This document shows, piece by piece, positions 34,101 to 46,689 of a DNA stretch of 64,000 nt. Source of the DNA: Aristolochia californica (Eukaryota; Streptophyta; Magnoliopsida; Piperales; Aristolochiaceae); the NCBI GenBank assembly GCA_029961685.1, contig JARWKL010000001.1:57337314-57401313 (forward strand), in the 5' to 3' direction. A program made the translations under genes and the position numbers. The notes under the pieces were generated by a model. That model worked only from the letters and a program-made list of their open reading frames with translations. It made no database searches and was not told the origin of the DNA. How positions within the stretch are numbered: the stretch's first letter is position 1; every line of letters begins with the position of its first letter.

Positions 34101-37100
34101 CATTTGGTGTTTCACTTTGTGTATTCCGATTGGCTAACAGACTTGAGCTCAGGAATCATAAATTGGCTTCGTTCTATGCATTAAATGACATTTTAAATCA
34201 AACTTTCCATACCTCACAACAATATGGGGTAGCTAGGAAAAAAAAAAAAAAACTGGCCTGAACTATTTTGTGCCAAATGAATGTCTCTAAAGGGCTCTAG
34301 ATTGATGTTATCCTTGCAACATTTTGTTTAATAAATAATACATCATCCTCCATTCTAGGAGAAAAATCTCATTAAAACCTCATGGCAAGGTATTTGATGT
34401 GTGTGTTTGAGTGTATGGGTGCTTTAGTCCACTGGACACACTGTTTGCTAGATCCATTCAATGTACCTTTTTAATCTAATCACATCAACAAAAAATGTAT
34501 AAGCATTATGACCTTAAAGCATTAAAGGCATATGTTACTTTACTGATGACACACTTTTTTAGGAAGTCCCACATTTTTCTTTATCTAGTGAATATGATAT
34601 TATTCCTCAATCTCATCATGATCTAGTTTTGCCAATTCTAGGTGATATGCTCAACAAGTTCTACCCCTTCCCTTTGAAAACCATTACAGGTCTATCAGCA
34701 CCGGAAAGCAATGTCTCAGTGTGCAGAGAGGCCAATATTATAAGATTGTGCCAGAGAAGAGAAAGAGACCTCTCTTTCATTGTCAATGAGTTTGATTTAC
34801 CTATCCCTTCGTAAAGGAACTCAGTTGTGTACCCAACATCCACTGTCACAATACGTATCCGTTGATTTTCCTTCTCCTACATACAAGTCCTTTCCCTTGT
34901 CCTTGTCTTGTTTGTCCATTCCCAATTTTGTGCAAGAAGATGTTGATTCGGGGATGTAGACCCTTGCCATAATGGCAACTTGTTGACACTGAGTGATCTT
35001 GCATTTTCAGGCATGTCTGTATTTGAAGACTAAAAAATAGAAGACAAGATGTCCAATCCAGAGCTCCTTGATTCTATTTCTGGACTGTTGATCCAGTATG
35101 GCTTGTTCAACTGCTAGATGAAAGAACCACATGCAATGTCAGGAATGGTGATGAAAGATCTTTTGTCCCCATTGTTGATGGTTACCCAAGTCACCTTGCC
35201 AGAACGGTCCATAAGCTTCCTTATGACTAAGATGGTGTCACCATAGCCGAAGGAAAGATCCTTGAGCTGGCGATCCGACGAACCTTTGTGTCATTGTCTC
35301 TTGGCCGTTTTACTTCTAACGAGTTTTCAATCATTGTCATTCTCCATCTCATCGGTTTGCTTGCTTTGACAGTCAGGGATGGGTTTCCCTTTTCCTTTTT
35401 CTAGCCTCAAAGTCATTCTCATCACTTTATCTCACAATCTCTTCTCCACTTCCTTGGACGGTCACAGGCTGTCACCCTTGAGCTCTCCCTCTGTCTTCAT
35501 CTCGTTCTCACTCTTGCTCTCCCATTCAGCCGCCCGCTTCCCTTTCGCTCCCCATTAAACTCAAGTTTGTTTCTTTTTCTCAAGCACTCATTTGGAATTA
35601 TTATTCTGGTGGTTTAGGTGGATAACTTGGTGCTTTCAGAGAGTGATGAAAAAAAGGATCAGAAAAAGTGAAAATTATTTGCAGGGTGGTCAAATTTAGA
35701 CAAAAAATCTGGGAAAACTTTTTAAGTATTTTCTTCGTATAGAAGTTGCTAGAAGTGAAGATGGTGTTATCTTGTCCTAGAAAGCATGTTATAGACTTAT
35801 TGTAGGAGTATGAATTGTTGAAGGTTAAGCCAATAAAAAAACCATGGAAGTAAATTCCAAAAAGACAAGGCACATAATAGAAGGCTGGTTGGTAAACTTA
35901 TTTATGCAACAGTAACTAGACCAAACATTTTTGTTGTCATTAGAATTATAAATCTGTTCATGGAAAACTCAAGGAAAGTTCATCATAAAGCAGCACAATG
36001 AGTTTTGAAATACTTGAAAGATGCACTAGATAAAGGTACAAATCCCATGGAGATCTAGGGCTCATGGGGTTTCTAGATGCAAACTATATTGGGTCCAAGA
36101 TGGATAGGAGACCCACTGCAAGCTATTATAAATTTGTTGGGGGTAACTTTTTTGCCCAACAAATTTATAATAGCTTAGTAAACTAGAAAGCAAGAAACAA
36201 GCAGTGGCTGCTTGGTCTAGTGCTAAAGTGGAATAGAGAGCAATGGCTTGCATGGCTAGTGAACTTATGTAGGTAAGATTAATCATGGTTGAGTTTGGTT
36301 TTGAAGTAAAAAAATTTATGGTTACGAGGTGTGACAAATAGTTATTTTCATTGATAATAACCTTGTATTTTACAAATGGATAAAGCACATTTAAGTGGAA
36401 TGCCACTTCACACAAGATGTTGTGAAGAGTGGAAAAATACTAATTCTGCATGTAAGTTCTGCCGATTAGTTAGGATATATTTTTATAAAGGTTCTTGGGA
36501 GGCATGAATTCCTTGGTTTTTAAGTCCCAGCTTGAGGAGGTGTGTTGGAAAATACGGGGGTAAAATTTTAATTTCACTATATGTAACATGACATAACCTC
36601 GTACTATTAGGAATAATTTGAGCAGTGAATATTTTCTTCCCTTTTAATACTTAAAATTCTGGCAGTTATATGTCTTTATTGTGTCTAAACAGTAGAGGGC
36701 CTTTTTTAAATAATTATAAAGAGGGTTAGGGGTCGTGAGAAGCCTCTAACGAGACTCTCATTTGATGGTAATTGGAGAACTTCTCTTCTCCTTGTATCTT
36801 CTTCTCTTCTTCTAATCTTATCAATCTCAAGATTTTACGTTTCTGTTACTTGGTCCATGTTGTACAATCAGCAAATAGATTAGTTGTTACCCTAACTACA
36901 TAAGGGGCTATTTGCCAACAGCTCATTGTGCATGACCTCCTAGCCAGCATATTTGTTTTCTTTTTAATAGAACTTTTCACAATTCAAAAGAAAATTATTC
37001 AATTGTTGAAAAGTCTGTTTTCTATCAACTTCTTTTTTTTTAAATAGAATTTTCTATCAACTTCATGACCAGAAGCACTATGATCATTCAGTTTTACATC

Positions 37101-40100
37101 AGTGCCCAAGTTGTATCCAGATCCAACCCCAAATTCATCCTAGTTGGATCCAAATTCAGCACATTACCACTGTGCAAGATGCAAAAAAACTGAAGAAACT
37201 TTGGCAAGTAAATAAAATGTGGCACCATGCAGACCAAAGTATACAATGTGAGAACTATGAATCATATTGCAAACGAATGAACAAGATGCAGCCCATACCA
37301 TTTCTGCACATGCTGATCAAAGCTCCTAATGAATGGTGGCATGTAGGGTCCTTTTTCAGGATATCTTCATAACAAGTTGAAAGCCTAGAGGTGTTGCTCT
37401 TCCCAAAGCACTCCAGAAGACTAGCCCGTAATCTGCAGCATGAAATACAACTTGTTCAAAAGAAGAAGAGTGTAGAAGAATACCAGTTTTTGACAGGGTC
37501 CCAAATCTAATGCCCGAGTTAACTTTCGGGTAAACACAGAACAGGGAGTGTGTGGAAGATCCAAACCGTGAATCAAGTCAGACGTATTGCAGCATGAAAT
37601 CAAATGTACCATGTGCATCAAAGGAATCCAGAGACACAAAAGTTTAAGTTTTGAATAGTGATTGGACTCAAGGACCTTAAAGGCAACAATGCAGATGAAT
37701 TTTGTGAGAATTTCTTCAGCTCCCTTAGTGCCTCTTCCACCTGATCTCCCAGTAATAATAGCTGACAAAGCATTAACACTATCAAGAGTTAAGACCACGG
37801 CAAGGAGGGTCTAATTTCAAAAATAAGATTTATTTTTTCTCTTTTTAATACTTCAAAACGAGACCCAAAACTACAACACATATGCAAAGACAGTAATCAT
37901 TTCTTCCTCTTAATCACATGTACTGTTTTTTTAAGTTTACAGGTACAGAAAGAGAATGTTCACTTATTGTTATTTTTCATTAAAAATTTTTAGAACACAT
38001 AACAGCTCTAAAAAAATAACTCAAAGAGTCCAATTGCTTACATTGGCCTAGATGAAAATACCACACCTAGAAATCTAAACTTACCTTCTCAAAAACAATA
38101 AAAATAAAATAAAAGAAAATTTCACCAAAATCCAATTTATGATGTTGTCTTTTCTCCTTGTGGTATATAATTTATTAAGCAAAGACCACTATTACAGGTA
38201 AAAACAGTAACATAAAACAAATAACATATGTGTACAGATCTACATACCTGTATTAAAGGAAGTAAAGCTGCCAATATTGGTGTAGTTGAATAAAGAGCAA
38301 CACGCAAATATTTCACTGCATTAATATAATGTTCATCCTTTGCTTCCTCACGTAAGTACATGCTGTAATCTATACCTTCCATTGAATGTGGCAAACGTAT
38401 CGGTAATAAACTTGTACTTAGACCTTGTACAGAAAAAAAAGGAGAAGGAATTCATTATAAACAAGAACAAATACACCAAGTTGACCTCATTGAAAATTGT
38501 TACTAACAGACAACTAAAAGGACCTCACTAGGGATTGATTACCCATCCAAAATGTTAATTGAACTAAGAAATGTTCTTTGTAGATGACTGTAAGAAATGT
38601 TCATTGCAATGGAACTGAGGACTTCAAATCTGACTACTACAAGACACTGGTCCAGATGACTAGAAAAAAATACACTTGGCGAAGATGTTTTGGTTGTGGG
38701 ATAACCATTGCTCACCCCCTGCATGGCAAATAATTGTACACAGGCATTTGTGTTTACTATATTGTGGTCCACTTTCGTTCAGCAATTTATGTCCAGATAG
38801 CTCAACAAATGCAAATTTTTACAAATGTACCTTACTTAGAAGACAGTGAACAAATATATATATTTCAAAGAAAAGAACAGTGAACACAAAATAGAACTAT
38901 AAAAGTTGGTCACAGCAAGATAAAACTCACCATAAGGATAAGGAGTAGAAAAATCTAGGATGTCTTCATCATCTTTATCAGGATGCACTTTGGCTTCATT
39001 CATTTCAGAACACTCCTTGTAGAACCCCTTCCCAGATAATGCATGCTGAGCCAATGGATTCTCAACAATGTGTGAAGACCTACATTTTCTGTCACCAAAA
39101 GATCCATCTGATATATCATGATTGAGAATTTTCTCTTCTTGAGTGCTTACTATATCATTGACAACTGAATAGTCCGCCAGTTCAGGTTTAACATTACAAC
39201 CACCTAGTGGATCCATTACATGATCATCCAGTGAACCCTGTACGTCATCCTTCTTCAATTGCATCTCTTTGGGAATACCCAAATACCACAGTTGATAACA
39301 GATCAAACCCACCATCATATTTACAAATGGATCAGACGCAGATATTGGGTCCAGTGCTAGGCTGAAAAAGAAAAAAAAAGTTAACCACAACTAAGCCTAA
39401 TTGGCAGTTTTACTAAAATTGAGTTCAAAGGTGAACATCAACAAACTGAAGTAACTAGAATCACAGTGATGTTTGCCAAACACATTAGAAGAAACAAAAT
39501 TTAAGACAAACAAGAATCTCTTATAAGAAACAGGGTCAGCTTTTGTAAATTTGGAGTAAAAAGCATAAACAATCCATGAGAGGTAAATTCTCACTACAAC
39601 ACCAAAGGATAAACTGGTAGAAAAATAAAAGTATCCAAAAACAAAAGCAGCAACTGCATGAGAGACAAACATACAAGTTGATAATACTGTATGCTTCTTT
39701 GAAGTTTCTTTCTGCAAGTAGGAAAAGGACATAATCCAGCTGAATTAGATATTTTTTCTGCAAAACAATGGAAATATATGAGCCTGGTAAAAAAACTATG
39801 AGAAGTAATTATAAGCTACTCTCAAACACCAATGATTGGAAAGACAACCTAGTTCTAAGAAACTATAAAGACCCAATAAGCTCCCCCAACCACATAATGA
39901 CTTCAGCTGTTTATACATAGAACTTTCATATCCAATGTTTTCCTTTTCGAGGCCATTAAAAAGTTTGAGAACAGCTATGCACAGCTGGTTTAAAACAAGG
40001 GGAACAGAAAACCTTGTTAAATGATACTTTGGAGTTCAAATGTTCCTTTCAAAGAATTTTTTTTTAAAATAGCCTTTCAAAGATATTGTTATCCAAATAT

Positions 40101-43100
40101 TGGCAATGGTTCATTAGAACCCATGCTTTATTTCAACTGTATGAATAACTAGATATACAAAGAATGCTTTAATATTCCTTTAGAGATTATGAAGTTTTGC
40201 TTGTTAAACTTGCTCATATAGTTTTTTTGGTGTATATTTTTAATATGGCCCTCTTAAATGCCATATTTCCAAACATGGCCAACAAGATGCAGTAATTCTG
40301 AATACAGTCTTGTGATTTAATTTAACGGCCTATTAAGGTGACACCATCATAGATGTTAAAAAATAACTTACTAAATAGTTACACTTTTAAACTTTTTAAT
40401 TATTTTTAAATTTTTTCCTAAAATAACAATTTATACATATTTATTTATATATATAAAAAAAGCCGATATGTCTTCCCCCTTGCACACACATCGTCTCCAG
40501 CCACATCCAAGTACATTTTGCTCTTCCCACTATCTTCCCAATATATAATTCCAGCAATCAGTGCAGGACAATGTTATGAACTTGATAGCGAGCCGTGTCA
40601 CTCAGCGGCACCGTGGCTGAGTCACTGAGTACTAAGTTCTTTAATTTTATATTACTGCATTTTATATCAGTTTTGGAGTAAATATGCCACAGGGGCATTC
40701 TTGTAATTTTCACCCTAAACTCTGGATGGTGTCAAGCTTATGTAGGAGGGAAGATGGAATATGAAGAGGCAAGTATTATTTTGGCCCAAAAACAGGATCC
40801 CGAGTTTCTCCTTGACGAGCTCAGGGTTGGAGTTCCCCATTGAGCTCTGGTTATCCCCCTTGATCTCTCCTTCTTCCCTCTCCCTTTTCCGTTTTACTGA
40901 GTGCAAGCCCAGAACAGTAGCACTGAACTCGTACACTGGTTTCAGGTGCTGCTGTTCAGTTTTAGTCGAGCTCAGCAGGGTGTTGCAGTCCCGTTCCAGC
41001 GAGCACAGCAGGGAGCTGCTGTTCTGTTAACCGAGCACACCAGGGGGTTGCTGTCCAGTTCCAGCCGAGCACAGCAGTGTGCTGCTGTTCAGATCTAGTC
41101 GAGCACAACAGGGTGCTGCTGTTCAGCTCTAACCGACCACAGCAGTGGAAGAACTTACCCTCTCAGCTCTGAATCTATCCATCCCACGCCGTGTTACACG
41201 ATCTATGACAAGGGATCCTAACAGACAAGTAGGAAATATGACATACTTCTCATATCCATTTAGGGGCCTCGATTATTGGCAATGGCTGGACAAGCCCCAA
41301 GAGCAGAGGGAAGTTGTCAAACAATACAAGGAGAAGACAATAAGACTGGCATGTAAGCAACAGGAAGTGTTGTCAGACATCATGGGCTTGGAGAGGGAAG
41401 CTCCAACCAATGTCTGCTGATACATGGCCCAGAAGGTAGTTATCCATTTCTATGCAGAATGCCCCAGCTGAATCTCACACATGGCCTCAAATGCCACACA
41501 GATCCCAGCACCATCAACCTCCTCCAACACCAGGTCAATAGCATCTAAACCACCTGCATCAACGATAAGACTCGGATCACCATACAGCCTGTTGAAGGCA
41601 GCCTCGGTTGTCAACCTAGATGATCATGGTCATCTAGGTTTTTTTATCACAGAAGGCTCAATACTTGTCATTTTTCTGGAATACTGAATACCTTAGTAAT
41701 GGGAGCTTCAACAATGCAAACCACCAGGCAGTGATGAACTCAAAATACAACTATTTAACAATTACCACATTCATGATTGCCATATTCCAGAACTCGACGC
41801 TGAAGGCCATATTGTACCCACTAAAAGTCTTTGAGGGAGAGAAGCCAGTCCTGGAATGAGGAAGATAAGTCAATCTTGAGCTTGTTGGGCTGAAGAAGTT
41901 GTCCAAGGAGCAACAACAGCAGTTGTCAGAGGTTGATAAGGCCTAGATTAGAACTCAAGAGCTGGGACTGGAAGAGATCATTGCTTGATACGGATGAAAA
42001 AACAGTATCATGAGTTGCTCTTGATTAGCTCTATCTAGGCCATTGTTCAGTTTTACATTATGAATTTGCAGTATATATTTTATTGTTAGGCTTTAGCAAT
42101 CATAATGAAATGTTGGGCTTGAAAAGGGATTGCTCAATATCATATCTACCGAAGTAGTTTTCTGATTCGTTAGCAAGCCAAGGGATTGTCCATGTCCTGG
42201 GATTTCTCAAAAGCTAATTTGCAGTATATATTTTGATGTTATGCTAAAGTGCTTTTACTAGAGTAGCCCAACCAGACAAGCTATGCAACTCTCCTGTTCA
42301 TGTGTTAAGCCTTTTTTCTCCCATTCTTTCCCCACACATCCAGAGTTCAACCATAGGCCCTCCTAAAAACGAAGGAAGACCTAATTACTTAGTGGGTAAA
42401 GTAAACACTTTACAACCTAAACTATAGCCAAAAAGAGTGGTAACTCTTCTGAAAATTTTATCCAATGATAACTAATTTTGCCCAATTAACTTTTTGCCCA
42501 AAAATCAATTCATAGATGGACAAAGAGCCTTAATAGCGAGCACTTCATGTACCCATGCTAAAACATAAGACATCATCTGCGAATTAAAGGAGAAAAGAAC
42601 TCACCAAAATTATTACAAAAGGGGTTCAACTAGTTACGAGCTTGTGCCTCTAAGAAGGTAATCCCAAGAGCTTTCTAACAATGTTAAATAACATGGTTAT
42701 AAAGGACAGTCTTGCCTTATCCCTCTGTTCTTTTAAATAACCCTTTTGCTTCCCCACGATCGGTATAGAAGAGGCTGAAGTCATACAACAATAAAACCAA
42801 AATGTCCACTTGGAACCAATACCCATTCTACACCTAATCCAATCCAGAAATTTTCAGTTTTAAAATCACCCCAGAACTCTTCGACCTACGAAAATAGTGC
42901 AAGAGCTCATGGGCTCCGGCAAAGATAACTTGAATGACCACTGACACCCAAATTCGTAATGATTCAATTCTCCACTTTTTTGTAGTCCCAATGTCTTCTA
43001 CATAACCAACCAGCAGCTTTTCCAATTACATGGTCCTTACCATTATTTAATCTCAACAGTTACAGCCACGTCTTCTTAGTTGTGAGGCATAGAGAATTGA

Positions 43101-44983
43101 TTTTTGGAAGACACTGGTCGAAGAAGAGCATCACAATACTTCTTGAACATGTTCCCCTCTTCCTCAGTACACAAACAATTTTGAGAGAGAGAAGGCAAAG
43201 GATGATCACACAACCTCTCCACTAATGATAAAGAAAGGACGAGTATCCCTATTAACGATTGTAGGACCGTGACAACTAAGTCCATTCATCATCCTTAGAA
43301 TACGAACTGCTCCAAGCCTCCTGCCATTCCATTGCACTAAGACACTGCAAATTTGCAATGTAGCACATCGTTCAACCATTACTGAAATTCTGAACTGCCA
43401 AGCCATTTCAACCTCTAACATACTTCACCATTTTCAACTTTTAACAGAAGCTTGAACATGTTGATGATAGACATTAAAATCTCTAGCAGCAATCAAATAA
43501 ATCTTCATTGCAATTCCTCTTGGTTCAAGATCTTCACTGCAAATTGTTTTCTTCTACCCACAACATCAATAGAGATGCAAACTACTCCATGCCGAAAGGA
43601 GATCCAAATTGAACAGAAGGACTTGTCCCTTCCTCAACACCGATGACTTGGCTTCTACTAAAACAACAATACCCATGATGAGGTCGACGGTAAATTCTCA
43701 ACCAGGTTAATCATTGCAAATAGATTTTCATGAAGCCTGTTTCCCGTTCTCACCAATTGGCCATTCACTCTTTCCCACCCATCTCTCACTACTCAGATAC
43801 AACTCCCTCTATTCCCTGAAATCACCCTCATCGGTCGCCTTGCTCATATAGGTTTTGTTGATAATAGTCCCACATGGATCTAGAATTGCAAAGATCTTTT
43901 GCTTATAATATGGGAGGATGCCTCCTAACTTCAACTAGTCATTTTGGGATAGACCCAACTTTATCATGGTACCAAGCAAGTATTTGTATTAGCGCCTCCA
44001 CCTGAAAATGTCTACTAGCAAGAGCTATAAAGATGGCTCACATGTGAAGGGGTTAAGAATAGTCCAACATATATCTAGAATTAGAAAGATCCTCTACTAC
44101 TTGAGATGAGGCCACTTAACTTCAGGAAGTCATTTTAGGATGAAATTGGATTACGTTGATCAATTTTCATATTAGTCTTTCACTTGTGAAAGTTGCAATT
44201 GTAATGATGTTATTCAAACTCACATTTTTTGAACGAAGGGAAGATTTCATCAAGTAAAGGAAAGTAAAAAAAAAAAAAAAAAAAGAGGGAGCTGCCCTAA
44301 CATATGACCACAATTTTCACTTCTCTCAACATGGAAACTCCTATGATTTGCTTTTGTCTTCTAGTCCCTCTCATGGACCTCATTGCCAGCAGCTGCCACA
44401 TTCCTCTCCACGAGTTTGTTTTTGAAACTGATGAGCTTTATTAAGCACAAAAGTGCAAACTACAAAAATCAGGAATGGGGTCACATTAAACTAAGAGATT
44501 GGAGGGAGACACCATTTCTAGCAAGAGAGTCAACCAAAGAATTGGTTGATCTCGGAACATGAGTCCATACACAAGAAAGAAAAGAGGAGATGTTCTGGAC
44601 ATCATAAAAGGTACTCCAGTAGCACCAAGGAGGCTTGAAAAAGGAGAGGAGCACCAAGAGATTACCACTTTGGAGTCACCTTCCAAGATGTCAGACTAGA
44701 GCTACCAGAAGATTGTCCCAAAAAAAGAAACAAATAAAAAAAATTTGCCTTTAAGAAAAAGTTAGGAGAATATAAACAACAAAACATTTTGAGGTCCCCT
44801 TCTAAACAGACATTTATCAATTTTTTCACTATGACCCATTACTTACGGAAAACGTGGGTAACTAATATAGGTGACAAGGCTGAGCATACGACCAAGCACA
44901 GTTTCTCATATAATTCTAGTTGCATCAGACATTTTCAAGATTATTCGAAGTTACATATCCAGAACTTCTATCACATGTTTTAT

Positions 44984-45026
<43 letters not shown>

Positions 45027-45746
45027 TCTATCACGTGAGCTTAGAATTGCAAGTGCAAATGCCATCTAGATATATATATGGAAAAAGCAATGGTATTGTT
45101 TCACTAGACAAGTGAAAGAAAAATAAATAACAACAATAAAAGTATATTAAATGTGTATGAAAAATGCCAGAAGAGGAAGAAACTATCAAGTATAACTAAG
45201 AATGATGAAGGTACCTAGTGTCAACAAAAGAAGGGATTATTATACCTTCATTGATGGATAAGAGCCCATCCAAGCTTCATAGATGCTCTTAATCTTAAAT
45301 GAAGGGATATAGTTGTTCCCAATATGATTGAGAATCTCAAGTACAGCCTGAGAAACAAAACAATGTTAAATCTACAAATAGAAAGATAAATTTCTCCCTA
45401 ATCAGGAAATGACCAAATTGCCGACCAAAAAAAATCTTACCCAATATTTTTTCTTATCCTCCATCAGACCACTGTGATCCACTCCTCTTAGTAATGTGCT
45501 CAGGACTCCGCTTGCTTCTTTCCAATTTTGCTCCCTCACCAATTTACCAAGAAGACGTCTAAGTCTACACCGATTTTCAGATACCACAAAGGTCAAAGGC
45601 TCATTTCTAACCAATTTTCTTGAAGCAAAGCACATTTTCTTTCTGGGCCTCTCTGGAATATCATTGTCACAACCATTAGCAGTCCTGTCCTCTCTCTCGA
45701 TGGACTTATGGTCAAGAATGACTTCTTGTTTAACCTCTACCTTCAT
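31165..45746 (-). CDS. RNA polymerase I TBP-associated factor subunit A-like protein (TAF1A-like)
   Basis: Exons in transcription order: 45746 (candidate ATG)-45441, 45347-45246, 39757-39675, 39361-38931, 38423-38248, 37761-37676, 37432-37299, 33641-33324, 31349-31165. All phases agree and give 606 residues. The open frame extends above the ATG to an acceptor at 45812, so an upstream exon may supply a different start. Recognised pieces: [115 protein letters not shown] and [19 protein letters not shown]. These match my memory of the plant protein annotated as TAF RNA polymerase I subunit A (Arabidopsis At1g53200 type). In animals this factor is part of SL1, which starts rRNA gene transcription. 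The plant role is inferred. Introns of up to 5.5 kb hold many transposon relics. Confidence 0.8.
31786..32056 (+). mobile_element. LTR-like fragment of a copia element
   Basis: Starts near TGTTAAATGTACTGAGGGTA and resembles the LTR at 32.33-32.71 kb: GGGTAGTTTGGTC against GGGTAGTTTAGTC, and AGAGGGGTACATGAGTCTT against AGAGAGGGATATATTAGTCT. It lies in the last intron of the TAF gene. Confidence 0.4.
32085..32710 (+). mobile_element. Copia RNase H end plus 3' LTR
   Basis: From 32,105 the plus strand reads, with stops and shifts, [20 protein letters not shown], the C-terminal copia RNase H phrase. A polypurine tract GAAGGGGAG at 32326-32334 is followed by the LTR TGCTGAGAGTTGC at 32335. The LTR runs until the TRIM insertion at about 32,711. 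Confidence 0.7.
32711..33102 (+). mobile_element. TRIM (miniature LTR element), copy 2
   Basis: Left LTR 32711-32826, primer-binding site TGGTATCAGAGC 32827-32838, internal region about 160 bp, right LTR 32998-33102 ending TTTAACA. The two LTRs share CCACATARGT, AGGAAAGRYCCTGTG, CTCCWAACTTC and RGTTAGCCAT-like blocks, but are well diverged, so the insertion is old. It lies in the last intron of the TAF gene. Confidence 0.65.
33650..34500. other. TAF intron sequence without named features
   Basis: No coding exon or clear repeat was found in this part of the intron. Confidence 0.4.
34530..36870 (+). mobile_element. Decayed copia (Ty1-type) retrotransposon
   Basis: Pieces in the right order on the plus strand: the linker between integrase and RT at about 34,806 ([17 protein letters not shown]), RT remnants at 35,690-35,860 ([16 protein letters not shown], frame broken), [17 protein letters not shown] at 35,880, RNase H remnants at 36,070-36,420 ([20 protein letters not shown]), a polypurine tract GCTTGAGGAGG at 36,530, and a 3' LTR from TGTTGGAAAATAC at 36,543. 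Many stops and indels. The right LTR end was not fixed. It lies in an intron of the TAF gene. Confidence 0.78.
40948..41148 (+). repeat. Six copies of a 33-34-bp tandem repeat
   Basis: The unit is close to GCTGCTGTTCAGTTCTAGTC followed by GAGCACAGCAGGGT. Each unit contains CTGCTG and its near-inverse CAGCAG, so single units can form hairpins. The copies differ at several bases. It lies in the 5.5-kb intron 2 of the TAF gene. Confidence 0.85.
41145..41690 (+). other. Two adjacent open stretches of unknown origin
   Basis: Plus-strand frames at 41145-41420 (containing [20 protein letters not shown] and [20 protein letters not shown]) and 41481-41687 look more protein-like than their surroundings, with few rare codons. 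I do not recognise the family. Together with the tandem repeat they may be the remains of a retroelement gag-like gene inserted in the intron. No LTR was found. Confidence 0.3.
43856..44162 (+). mobile_element. TRIM (miniature LTR element), copy 3
   Basis: A complete 307-bp element: left LTR 43856-43976 (TGTTGATAATAGTCCCACAT ... CTTTATCA), degenerate primer-binding site TGGTACCAAGC, internal region about 75 bp ending in GTGAAGGGG, right LTR 44053-44162 (TTAAGAATAGTCCAACAT ... GTTGATCA). The LTRs share AATAGTCCMACAT, TCTAGAATT, AAAGATC and AGTCATTTTRGGAT. It lies in intron 2 of the TAF gene. Confidence 0.75.
44416..44690 (-). mobile_element. 5'-truncated LINE tail, third copy
   Basis: The minus strand reads [15 protein letters not shown] and then shifts frame, the same RNase H core as in the other copies ([15 protein letters not shown] at 13.8 kb). 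The 3' end near 44,416 has only a short A-rich tail. No target duplication was seen. Confidence 0.65.
44985..45024. repeat. Poly-A tract of about 40 bp
   Basis: An unbroken A run flanked by short repeats (CTTCTATCAC before and after). It could be the tail of a very short retroposon, because the flanks AACTTCTATCAC at 44961 and 45024 match as a target duplication would. Confidence 0.6.
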
Positions 45747-45940
45747 GGTATTGAAGTCCTGATTAATGACTTCCGCCCTCACCTTATTGAACACTTTCAG
45801 ATTTGTCAAGACCTGAAAAATATCAAACAAAGTTTTCAAGGAACAGATTATTTTGTCTCAACAAAACAAGCATAAGCGTTCATGCATTAACAGAAAAAAC
45901 ATTTTTAGAATTTTACCTTCATGTCCAAATCCCATTCTAC

Positions 45941-46146
45941 TTTTTTTTTTCTTTTTTGAAATAGTGTTGAGTTATATTAACAGGTTCAAAAGAGCAGGAT
46001 TACAAGGTGGAGGAACCATCCCAAACAATAAGAGGTTGTTGGGATGTTCCAAATTTAGCTAACCTATCAACCAAGGAATTGGTTGACCTAAGAATGTATT
46101 CCATGTACAAGAAATTGAGGTTACAATGTCGACAATAGAGGAAATG
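45941..46146 (-). mobile_element. 5'-truncated LINE tail, fourth copy
   Basis: The minus strand reads [20 protein letters not shown], the end of the LINE RNase H domain. T10 and CTTTTTTG at the left are the A-tail. AAATCCCATTCTAC occurs exactly at 45927-45940 and 46147-46160, a perfect 14-bp target duplication. It lies in the first intron of the TAF gene, upstream of the candidate ATG exon. Confidence 0.88.
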
Positions 46147-46689
46147 AAATCCCATTCTACGTTTGCTATAATACATCAACTCAAACCGTTTTGATAGAAA
46201 ACATTTTTTTCTGAAAGACATTAAACGATGTTTAAAAATACAATTAACAATAAAGGGATATTAAAAACCAAATAAAAATATCAAATTCCAGGATTTCTAA
46301 AGATGTGCTTTACAAATCGAACTATGCTTATCTTACGAAGAAGAAAGGGATGCCAGGATGCAGTTGAACCCAATCTTGTTTAACTGGCACTTGGCGTATC
46401 AAATCTGGATTTCATTTCTCTCAAGTTTTGGAATTCAAATATGCCTGCCCAACTCCTTTACTTGTCTTAGTGAGCAAAGTATGACAATGACACTACGACA
46501 GGAAAATTTTATGCAGTATAACCCTTGCTGCTGTCCCTTGGCATTTATGGCTGGCCTGGAATGGCATAACCTTCTCTTAAAGAAGTCAGTGGAAAGCATT
46601 AGTGAGACAACTATGCACTCAATCATTCAAAGGCCCAAGCTCTCCAAGATCTAGCTGAGACTCCTGGTGTGCTGATTAGACAGAATTGG

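Noticed and set aside
44985..45024. Poly-A run as an assembly gap or cloning artefact
   Set aside because: Matching short flanks (CTTCTATCAC) are better explained by a tiny retroposon tail, so it was kept only as a repeat.
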